Shown: positions 7,669 through 15,300 of the stretch, in pieces | How the letters are laid out: each line of letters opens with the position of its first letter | Position numbering within the stretch: the first letter of the stretch is position 1 | Source: a virus | DNA: 39,271 nt | Virus record (IMG/VR): IMGVR_UViG_3300050133_000049 | Coordinates: 1-39,271 of that record | Direction: 5' to 3' (one strand) | Program-made: the position numbers and the translations under genes | The notes under the pieces: model-generated | Seen by the model: only the letters and a program-made list of their open reading frames with translations | Told to the model about the DNA's origin: nothing | The model's database searches: none

Positions 7669-7727
7669 TAATGTAGTACGGTTGGGTGTGCCGGTAACAC
7701 ACCCGACTATCCTTTACCGGAGGATTT
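7669..7727 (+). promoter_or_regulatory. structured leader of an HNH gene (copy B)
   Basis: TAATGT (7669-7674) mirrors the -10-like box of copy A, though I see no good -35. Stem GGGTGTG (7684-7690) pairs with CACACCC (7698-7704). The seven-base loop CCGGTAA (7691-7697) is exactly complementary to TTACCGG (7714-7720), directly upstream of the SD AGGA. Both stem and loop-SD pairing differ from copy A in a compensatory way, which argues for a selected pseudoknot. From 7535 to the leader I see only the hairpin above. Confidence 0.7.
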
Positions 7728-8267
7728 ATGAGTAGAAAATTAGATTTGTGCGGTCAAAGATTTGGAAAACTGATTGTTTTAAGAGGCGCGCCAAACGGGA
7801 AGTGGGGAAAGGCCCGTTGGATATGCACATGCGATTGCGGTAAAGAACACAATGCATCAACAGATGCGTTACGAAAAGGTTTTACCACAAGTTGCGGGTG
7901 TTATAGAATGTCTCTTCGTTTACTTCCAGGAGATTTAGGAAGTTTTAATACGGCTTACAGTCAGTATCAAGAAAATTCTAAAACAAGAAGTTACTCTTTT
8001 TCTTTGAGCAAAGAAGAATTTAGAAGCGTTTCTAGTAAACCGTGCGAATATTGCGGGGCATTGCCCAGACCTTATTACGCCAAGAATAGAGCTGTTGTAG
8101 ACTCAGTTCCCTATATGTGCAATGGAATAGACAGAGTAAATAATGAAATCGGATACGAAATATCTAATTGTGTTCCGTGTTGTAGTTTGTGCAATTATAT
8201 GAAGCGTAGTATGGTAGTCAATAATTTTATAGACCACGTTAAGAAAATCGCTTCACATTTAGGATAA
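7728..8267 (+). CDS. free-standing HNH homing endonuclease
   Basis: A 179-residue protein related to the intron 2 enzyme. It has LCGQRFGKLIVLRG, then ICTCDCGK and SCGCYR (N-terminal zinc-ribbon-like domain). The HNH part follows as CEYCG, CNGIDRVNNEIGYEISN and CCSLCNYMK. It sits between two virion genes and ends five bases before the next start. The SD CCGGAGGA is buried in the leader pseudoknot. It is AT-richer than the flanking virion genes, consistent with recent arrival. Its target is probably in the neighbouring tail-adaptor gene (inference). Confidence 0.88.
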   Translation: MSRKLDLCGQRFGKLIVLRGAPNGKWGKARWICTCDCGKEHNASTDALRKGFTTSCGCYRMSLRLLPGDLGSFNTAYSQYQENSKTRSYSFSLSKEEFRSVSSKPCEYCGALPRPYYAKNRAVVDSVPYMCNGIDRVNNEIGYEISNCVPCCSLCNYMKRSMVVNNFIDHVKKIASHLG

Positions 8268-8271
8268 GTTT

Positions 8272-9393
8272 ATGATACAAACCCAAAGCACGATTTCGCT
8301 CCAGCGGATAGTTAACATCGCCGAAGCTTTCGCAGATATAGAACCGGTGCTGAACGTAGCCGGTAGCGAAAATCATCCTGCGTTGTTTATCGCCACGGAC
8401 GTTATGAACGCCATCTGCGGGGTTCCGTTCCCGCACAAGTGGAACGAAATTAACCTTCCGCCGTTCTATACGAACTCGTTTCAGCAGGACTATGCGCTCG
8501 TGTACCCCGCCGGTCAACCCGTGGGTTATCCAGCATCCGGCTCTTCTTTGACTAATCTAGCATGGCTCGAACGCGGCATCGCGATCGACATCAATAGCAC
8601 GTCGTTTCCGAAAGCGTACCGTACCGTCGAGTGTGGGCGGCAGTTACCGCAGGCTACGGCGTCGAATTGGAATTACGGCAACGGTAGCGGAAGCGGCAGC
8701 TACGGCTGCGGTAATGCGATATGTATAGCCAACTTTTTCCCTAACAACACTTTATATTACGGCACGTGGGGCGATCTGAACAACGGGACGCAGTCGATCG
8801 GAAACAACCCGATCGCGGGTTCCGCATACACGCAGCCGCTCGGAACACAGAGCATGCCCGCGAATCCTATATCGCAGATTCTGGACGCCAACGGAAACTT
8901 TCTAGTTATCACCACGTACGGCGTGGAAGGCGCGACAGCGCCGCTTGCGGCGCCTAACTCGCTGCCCGGCGTGACAGTTTCAGGCCTAGGCGCCACGACT
9001 GTGTGGACCGTGGTCGATCCGTGGGGTCAAGGTATCCGTGTTCAGCCGGTGCCGTATCAGACTGGGCGGGTCTTTCAAATCCTACTGACCGGACAAGCGC
9101 AGCCGGTTCGTTTCACGTCTCTCGCACAAACGTTGTTCCCATTGCCCGATCAGTTCGAACCTAACTTCCGGCAGGGATTCATCGCGCAGTGCTATCGGTA
9201 CTCCGCGGACTCGAAGGTTCGTGGCAAGTTCAAGGATGAGTGGCAACTCTGGCTCGCGTCCCTGGTCGAGCTACGCGCGAAGCAGGATCGTGAACTCGAA
9301 GAGAATATGTTTGTTCCAGATCGCGGAATTATGTCAGGTAGTTCACAACGGGGCGGATTCTTTCGAGGTCCGGGTTATCCCTTCAACTATTAA
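8272..9393 (+). CDS. tail adaptor (tubular protein A-like), long paralog
   Basis: A 373-residue protein. The N-terminal about 75 residues (IVNIAEAFADIEPVLN, then ATDVMNAICGVPFPHKWNE) and the C-terminal about 110 residues (FTSLAQTLFPLPDQF, then YRYSADSKVRGKFKDEWQLW) match the layout of the next gene, so the two are paralogs. This copy has a middle insert of roughly 130 residues rich in Gly/Asn/Pro. Helical-plus-beta proteins at this place, just before the very large tail protein, act as portal-to-tail adaptors in short-tailed phages (T7 gp11-like; assignment by position and pattern). A weak AGGA precedes ATG 8272. Confidence 0.65.
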   Translation: MIQTQSTISLQRIVNIAEAFADIEPVLNVAGSENHPALFIATDVMNAICGVPFPHKWNEINLPPFYTNSFQQDYALVYPAGQPVGYPASGSSLTNLAWLERGIAIDINSTSFPKAYRTVECGRQLPQATASNWNYGNGSGSGSYGCGNAICIANFFPNNTLYYGTWGDLNNGTQSIGNNPIAGSAYTQPLGTQSMPANPISQILDANGNFLVITTYGVEGATAPLAAPNSLPGVTVSGLGATTVWTVVDPWGQGIRVQPVPYQTGRVFQILLTGQAQPVRFTSLAQTLFPLPDQFEPNFRQGFIAQCYRYSADSKVRGKFKDEWQLWLASLVELRAKQDRELEENMFVPDRGIMSGSSQRGGFFRGPGYPFNY

Positions 9394-9405
9394 AAGGAAA
9401 ATTTT

Positions 9406-10125
9406 GTGGCATACACGTTGCAACAGAGCATTAATTGGGCACGGACGTTTATTCAATATGGTCCCTTGACTGCGGGAATCAATAACGAACCCGCGATCTC
9501 TATCGCGAACACTGTTCAGAATACCATCTGCAATGCTCCGCTGACGTGGGGTTGGAACCGGGCTGAATACTTTGGTTTAACTCTTACTACCGCCGTCCAA
9601 GACTATACAGTGCTGCTTACGGATTTCAGCTTCCTTGAACGAGTGTCATTGAGGACTGCAGATACATTGTTTGCGTACGAACTTAAGGACGTGTATAACA
9701 GCGATGTTCTCGGAGTATCCGTATCGCCTCCGTCTCAACCTAAATCTGTGGCGGTGAAGTTTGTCACGTACGGCACCAGCCTAGCGTTGCGATTTTTGGG
9801 CCTCCCCGATCAAAATTATACAGCGACTTTGACATATCAAAAGTTAATTACCCCGATAACTACTCTGGGCCAGGCGTGGGGAATCCCAGATCAATATCTC
9901 GATATCTACAACAACCTCTTCCTTGCAGAAGCATTTCAGGCATTCGATGAGGATCAGCAGGCAGCCAAGTATCGCATGCGTGGCATCGCCGCATTGCTGG
10001 CGAAGTCAGAAGGACTAAGTGAACTCCAAAAGAATGCGTTCCTCGCCCAATTTTTGGCGAGAGATGCGCAAGCGGTTGTACAGCAACTTAAAACTAATCA
10101 GGGAACCCAGGCAAGGGGAGTTTGA
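9406..10125 (+). CDS. tail adaptor (tubular protein A-like), short paralog
   Basis: A 239-residue protein starting at GTG 9406 (AAAAGGAAAATTTT upstream). The opening SINWARTFIQYGPLTAGINN and NTVQNTICNAPLTWGWNRAE align with the previous gene. A beta-rich middle follows (RVSLRTADTLFAYELKDVY) and a helical end (EAFQAFDEDQQAAKYRMRGI). A likely head-tail connector subunit. The stop TGA (10123-10125) overlaps the TTGAC target of the IS element that begins at 10127, so the insertion left this protein complete. Confidence 0.68.
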   Translation: MAYTLQQSINWARTFIQYGPLTAGINNEPAISIANTVQNTICNAPLTWGWNRAEYFGLTLTTAVQDYTVLLTDFSFLERVSLRTADTLFAYELKDVYNSDVLGVSVSPPSQPKSVAVKFVTYGTSLALRFLGLPDQNYTATLTYQKLITPITTLGQAWGIPDQYLDIYNNLFLAEAFQAFDEDQQAAKYRMRGIAALLAKSEGLSELQKNAFLAQFLARDAQAVVQQLKTNQGTQARGV

Positions 10126-10142
10126 CCAAGAGTGAGCGCAAG

Positions 10143-10163
10143 CCCCTCCCTTCAGGGATGGGG
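10143..10163 (+). repeat. IS left-end hairpin
   Basis: CCCCTCCC/GGGA-T-GGGG with loop TTCA and a bulged T. In this family TnpA recognises the bulged hairpin on the single-stranded top strand. The preceding CAAG is the likely left guide for TTGAC. Confidence 0.85.
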
Positions 10164-10199
10164 TAAGCGATTAGTAGTCCGCTCAAAGAAAACTATTGC

Positions 10200-10224
10200 A
10201 TTAGACAGCGGGCTATGGTCTAAT
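10200..10224 (+). promoter_or_regulatory. hairpin just upstream of tnpA
   Basis: ATTAGAC (10200-10206) pairs with GTCTAAT (10218-10224), ending five bases before the tnpA ATG. There is no good SD in front of tnpA. Such hairpins in IS200-type elements limit transposase translation; here that role is inferred. Confidence 0.55.
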
Positions 10225-10229
10225 GTGTC

Positions 10230-10628
10230 ATGCTCCAAGGATACAAGTCGAATAACAACGTGGTTTACAGCAGCAAGTACCACGTTGTGTGGTGTCCGAA
10301 GTATCGCCGCAAGGTTCTGGAAGGTGCTATAGCGAAGCGACTGGAACAAATTCTAAAGCAGGAGTGCAAGAAGTACCGAGCCGAAATCATCGCACTGGAA
10401 ATCATGCCCGACCACGCTCATTTGCTTGTAGAAGTAGACCCGCAGTTTGGGATTCATCGGCTCGTAAAGAGCCTCAAGGGTGTTTCTTCACACCACTTGC
10501 GAAAAGAGTTTGCAAGTCTTGTTTCTCGTTTGCCGTCGTTGTGGACAAATTCATATTTCGTGTCCACGGTCGGTGGAGCACCGCTGTCCGTAATCAAGCA
10601 GTATGTGGAGAATCAAAAGAACGTCTGA
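10230..10628 (+). CDS. tnpA: TnpA, Y1 HUH transposase
   Basis: A 132-residue protein of normal family length. YHVVWCPKYRRKV (residues 17-29) is the first strand. H62 and H64 in MPDHAHLLVEV form the HUH metal site, and Y125 in IKQYVENQ is the expected nucleophile. It cuts and rejoins single-stranded element ends via a 5'-phosphotyrosine link. Its stop TGA (10626-10628) overlaps the tnpB start ATG by one base, so tnpB is probably coupled to it. All catalytic residues are present. Confidence 0.93.
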   Translation: MLQGYKSNNNVVYSSKYHVVWCPKYRRKVLEGAIAKRLEQILKQECKKYRAEIIALEIMPDHAHLLVEVDPQFGIHRLVKSLKGVSSHHLRKEFASLVSRLPSLWTNSYFVSTVGGAPLSVIKQYVENQKNV

Positions 10629-11737
10629 TGATAAAGACATTCAAGTATCGGTTGGTGCCAACTCGCAAGCAGCAGGCTGCGTTGCAGACCCTGCTGGATT
10701 CCTGCCGATTTTTGTACAACTGCGCTCTTGAACAACGCAAGATGCGGCGTATCGGTCAGTTTGCACAAATGCGAGAAGTCACCGAAGTACGAGCGGCTTT
10801 CCCTGAGTACCAAGGCGTCCACGTTCACATTTTGCAGAACGTGATTAAGAAATTAGACAGAGCGTTTCAAGGATTCTTCCGTCGCATCAAGCACGGGCAA
10901 AAAGCAGGATTCCCACGATTCAAAGGCAAAGACCGATTTGATTCCTTTGCCTTCAACAACACTGGATTCAAACTCGCGGGACGGTATTTGCAAATCTCCA
11001 AGATTGGTGCTGTGAAGTTGCGGCTCTCCCGTCCCTTGCCCGAAGGCTCGGCTGTCAAGTCGCTGGTAGTCAAACGCAGCGGGCAGAATTGGTACGCATG
11101 CCTTGCTGTAGAGTTTTCTCCTGTGCATTTGCCGCACAGTGATGCGCGGGTTGGCATTGATGTTGGCGTGGTTCAGTACGCCACATTCAGCGACGGTAGC
11201 TCGCCTATCGAGAACCCCCGCTTCTACGAGAATGCTCAAGCCGAGTTGCGACGTTCACAGCGCAGAGTCGCCCGCCGCAAGCGCGGTTCGCATCGCAGAC
11301 GGAAGGCAGTTGCGCTGCTTCGGAAACTGCACGAGCGTATTGCGAACAAGCGGAATGATTTTCTTCACAAGCAAACTACGGCGTTGATTCGGAAGTACGG
11401 CACCATCGGCGTGGAGAATCTAAACATCGCCGGAATGGTTCAGGGCAACTGTAGCAAACAGATTCTGGATGCATCATGGGGAACGTGGCTGCGAATGCTC
11501 GTCTTCAAAGCGGAAGAGGCTGGAAGACGTATCGTCGCGGTAGACCCGAGGTTCACAAGTCAAACGTGCCCGTGCTGCGGATACAAAGATGCAAAGAACA
11601 GACCAACGCAAGCGGAGTTCAAATGCTTGGATTGCGGTTTTGAAGCCAACGCAGACTTCATAGCGTCGGTAAATATTTCGGCTCGGATAGAGCCGTCAGG
11701 CGTCAACGTAGGGAGATTAAGCCCATGCGTAGCCTGA
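10628..11737 (+). CDS. tnpB: TnpB, RNA-guided nuclease of the IS605 family
   Basis: A 369-residue protein. RuvC-like catalytic residues are visible: D178 (GIDVGVVQYATF), E263 (IGVENLNIAGM) and D343 (NADFIASVNI). A four-Cys zinc ribbon is present (C314, C317, C333, C336). The N-terminus MIKTFKYRLVPTRKQQ is the standard start. TnpB proteins are guided by an RNA (reRNA/omega RNA) from the element's right end and cut next to a TAM equal to the left target motif, here predicted TTGAC. A longer in-frame ORF starting at 10289 covers tnpA in another frame and is not real. Confidence 0.92.
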   Translation: MIKTFKYRLVPTRKQQAALQTLLDSCRFLYNCALEQRKMRRIGQFAQMREVTEVRAAFPEYQGVHVHILQNVIKKLDRAFQGFFRRIKHGQKAGFPRFKGKDRFDSFAFNNTGFKLAGRYLQISKIGAVKLRLSRPLPEGSAVKSLVVKRSGQNWYACLAVEFSPVHLPHSDARVGIDVGVVQYATFSDGSSPIENPRFYENAQAELRRSQRRVARRKRGSHRRRKAVALLRKLHERIANKRNDFLHKQTTALIRKYGTIGVENLNIAGMVQGNCSKQILDASWGTWLRMLVFKAEEAGRRIVAVDPRFTSQTCPCCGYKDAKNRPTQAEFKCLDCGFEANADFIASVNISARIEPSGVNVGRLSPCVA

Positions 11738-11771
11738 AGAATCCCCCGCCTTCAGGCGTGGGGAGTATCAA
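11600..11771 (+). ncRNA. predicted reRNA/omega RNA region and IS right end
   Basis: By family analogy the guide RNA comes from the 3' part of tnpB and the right end, including the hairpin at 11743-11763. The guide would begin at 11772 (TATCGGATGAAG...). The 5' edge given here is only nominal. No experimental signal can be read from sequence alone. Confidence 0.5.
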
Positions 11772-11777
11772 TATCGG

Positions 11778-12314
11778 ATGAAGTATAAAAATCATTTTCT
11801 CAAAGAAGTTCATGTTATTCATAGTAGCGAATTCGACTGGTTTGAGAAAGGAAACCCTGATAGCCCTTTTCTCTGGCACCTTATTGCGGCTGAACATATG
11901 GAGATGCTGAGGGCAGGGACGTTTAGAAGAGGCCCGTTTTCTAATCAGCAATCTCCATTAGACCAGAAATTTTGCGGGTTTGATGGTGTTGAATTTTCTA
12001 TTTTAGGAGGCTTCGTCCAAGGAAAGAAAAATGTACAAAGCGGCCATTGGGCGACTCTTCAAACGCGAGAACACAAAGTTATGGCAGCGAAGGTCGCAGG
12101 AGCTAAGGCTCGCGACACCGGTCAAATAAACTCAATTAAGACTTATGCAAGTTCGGCGTTAGGCGCCAAAAATCAAAAGATTGAAGATAAGGCTCGTGGA
12201 GGATCGACGCAAGGAAATAGAAATGTAAAGAACGGGCATTTGGAAAGAATCCGCCATATTAAAAATCACGTTAAAAGAAATGTAGTGTTCCCTCTCTGCC
12301 GCTTTTGCAGTTAA
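11778..12314 (+). CDS. homing-endonuclease-like protein, possibly truncated
   Basis: A 178-residue protein without a recognised catalytic domain. The second half has Gly/Lys/Asn repeats (GGFVQGKKNVQSGHWATLQT and GGSTQGNRNVKNGHLERIR), the style of DNA-binding tails of phage homing endonucleases. It ends FPLCRFCS, as if a C-terminal Cys motif was cut short. The first 75 residues are unfamiliar. It is AT-rich compared with neighbours. Removing the IS element would place GGGGAG from the end of the previous gene about 12 bases before its ATG, so the insertion separated it from its likely SD. It may be silent now. Confidence 0.55.
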   Translation: MKYKNHFLKEVHVIHSSEFDWFEKGNPDSPFLWHLIAAEHMEMLRAGTFRRGPFSNQQSPLDQKFCGFDGVEFSILGGFVQGKKNVQSGHWATLQTREHKVMAAKVAGAKARDTGQINSIKTYASSALGAKNQKIEDKARGGSTQGNRNVKNGHLERIRHIKNHVKRNVVFPLCRFCS

Positions 12315-12333
12315 CCCGCATCTTAAAGGAAGT

Positions 12334-15300
12334 ATGCAAAATTTATTGGAACAATCAGGAGCACAACCCCAGCGTCCCCCTAAATACGCTGCGCTATTCA
12401 TAGATAAATGTTTCACTGGGATTTATACACAACGCGCTGTTTTACACGATTCTGGGGATCTTGCCACGTCGCGATTTTATGGCGGGCGCAGCGACGCACT
12501 TTGGCAGGGCTCGAACATCGAACTAACGAACCGACTCACACTTCAGCGGCGCCCCGGCCTATCGCTATTCTCTACGGCGACTTATCCGACGCCTCCAGAT
12601 CGCGGCTTCTCGTTCCAACTTCTCGACGGAACCATTCGCGTAATCATTGACACCGAATCCACCGGTGCTTTGAGCGTCACATCGGTTGCTACTTCTGTCG
12701 GCGGTAATGCGGTATATACCGGCACGTTCCCCGGAGGTGTGGGGAACACGTATGTCGGCATGAAGTTCACCGTATCCGGATTCGTGGGCGCAGGTTCTGA
12801 TTCAATATATACTGCCGTAGCGTCAACTGGTACAACTATCACTTTGAACAATCCGCACGCCACCGCGGAGACCGCAGCTGCGAGTATGGTATCTACAGGC
12901 GCCGTGTATTGGGACCAGCAGAACGGCGTCAAGACTTTGATCTTCGCGAAAGGCACGGGCGCCGGACAGACTTACTTCGTCGCCGTCGCGGGCATTCTTT
13001 ACATGGGAGATGGAGTTGAGACTTTCATTTACACTCCTCTGAACCCAAACGCAACCGCGTACGGATTCGGCCTTGTTGCACCGGTCAACGGTCCGACGAT
13101 TTCCACCGTTGAATCGGCAGGGAGCGCGGTCGCTTGGCAGGCTCACACGTACTTTACCACGATGGGGCTGGTCGTCGATTCTAACGGAAACGTTCAACAA
13201 TTATCCGGAGTCAACGCAGACGGCACCAACCCTTCATCTAGATTTGGCACAAGCAGCGCCGGACAACCTGCATGGAACCAATCGACCGGCGGAACAACCG
13301 CCGACGGCTCGGTCGTGTGGACTAACCAAGGTCCGATCGGGACATGGGCTCCGAAGACGACTTATCAACCTGGTCAAGCTATTTACGATCCAGGAACCAA
13401 GTGCGTGTTTATTCAGACGCACAACTTCGCGGCTACCTCCGGACCCTCGGCGCCACAGTGGAACCCGGCTCTTGTATCCACGGGCGCTCGCACGAGCGAA
13501 TTGAACGCAGGCGGGTCAACCGCCGCGCGCTGGGGAAGCCTCGGACAGCTGAACGTAACACCTACGTTGCTCCGATCATGGGCCGCAGGCGAGGTATACG
13601 GGACGTACATCGAGCCGAGTACCGGCAGCGATCCAAACGTACTGAACTGCGCGACGATTGAGCCCACACTTATTCTTCCGCCGCTGGCCGGGCAGAATGT
13701 TTATCTACAAGGCGCGACCACCGGCGGCACGACCGGAACCGGCGCGACTCCTCCACCGTGGCAAACAGTCATCGGTCAGACGACATCGGATGGTCAGTTG
13801 ACTTGGACGATGCTGAACTCTGCAACATGGGCGGCTTTGACTCCTTATTCGGCGTGGGTTTCCGGAGCGAATACTTTCTCCGTAATTAAAGATACGAACG
13901 GCAATCTACAAGTTTGCATGGCGACTGGAATCAGCGGGCCGACTATACCCGCAGCGTGGGGAACTGTTTACGGTGCAACGACGCTTGATGGCTCGGGCAC
14001 GACACAGATTACGTGGGTGTGTGTGGGCGCGTCGACTGCATGGGCTGCGAACACATTATGGTATCTTCCGCTCGTCGGGTTTGTTCCGCCGAGTAAGAAC
14101 CAACCTTACGGCAGTGCGTCGGTAATTGACACCAGCGGTGATATTGAGTTTGTGATTTCTTCGGGTATCTCAGGAGCCGTAACCCCAGCCTGGTCCGCGA
14201 TAGGTTCTAATACTACTGACAACGGGATCACGTGGTACAACCAAGGTGTCGCGCAGACCAACTCGCTTGCGTGGACCAGTGGTTACTCGTATGCGTACTC
14301 ATACTACAGTCGCACGACCACGGACTTTTACGACACCAACCCTCCTCCAGGCCTCACTTTAACATATCCCGCGGGACTAGGGCCTCCAACTGGTTCTGAG
14401 ACGGGCGCGATTAGTACTGCGTCACCGGCGACTGTGATCGGCGGCCCGAACACCGGCGCGATCAACACAGTCAGCGGGCTTAGTTCGCTCGATCCCGCGG
14501 TGGATACGATCATCATTTGGCGCTCTGCGGATGGCGGCGGCTCGAACCACATGTTCTTCCTGACCGAGATTCCAAACCCGCTGCCGAACGGCGGACAGCC
14601 CGTCATTTGGCATTTTCAAGATTACTTGCCCGACGTAGCTATAGGATTATTCCAGGGCTTGAACAATCTTATCCCGGCCCCGATTAACAGCGAGAACAAT
14701 CCTCCTCCGAACAACTTCTTGCCCATGACGTATAACTTCCAGCGTATTTGGGGAGCGTCAGGCAGCAGTGTGTTGTTCTCGGGCGGCCCGGATGTCATAA
14801 CCGGGAATTCGAATTTTGCATTTAATCCAGTGGATAATTTCCCGTACCTCGCGAACGTTATACGTATTGTGAAGACGTCCACGGGCCAGGTTGTGTTCCT
14901 GACCGACAGCATTGAGTTCCTGGCGGGCGGTCCGTTGACCGCGTCCTTCTACTCTGTCACGCTCGGGCCGGGTATTGGTCTTCTCTCCTTCAATGCACTC
15001 GACGTGTATGCAGGAGAAATCTACTTCGTGTCGTCTGACGGGCGTCTATTGGTCATCAATCCGTCACTGAACATTTCCAACGCGGGATTCCCGATCGGCG
15101 ACAAACTCGCCGCACTGGACGCATCGAAAATTTATGTCGCTGTTCAGCAGGCCGGGGTGGACAACGCGCTTTACATAGCCGACGGCAGTACTGGATGGTG
15201 GCGTTGTAATCCGCACCAGGTTCCCGGCAGCGCAAGCGGGCCAGAGCCTATTTGGAGTCCGTTTGCAAACATCACTGGCGGATGTCAGATGGTGCAGAGC

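Larger units (their letters stand above)
10127..11771 (+). mobile_element. complete IS200/IS605-family element (tnpA + tnpB)
   Basis: A 1645-base element lacking terminal inverted repeats but with the family's subterminal hairpins. Both ends have CCCC, a 4-base arm, loop TTCA, the complementary arm, a bulged T, then GGGG (left 10143-10163, right 11743-11763). The left flank is TTGAC (10122-10126). The right end finishes TCAA (11768-11771). The four bases before the right hairpin are GAAT and before the left hairpin CAAG, matching the guide-sequence logic known for IS608 (GAAT with TCAA). Joining TTGAC to 11772 gives the empty site. Both genes are intact, so it may be active. Confidence 0.9.

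Noticed and set aside
10289-10627. N-terminal extension of the TnpB reading frame
   Set aside because: It covers tnpA in another frame, is unlike any TnpB, and the ATG at 10628 coupled to the tnpA stop begins the standard MIKTFKYRLV.
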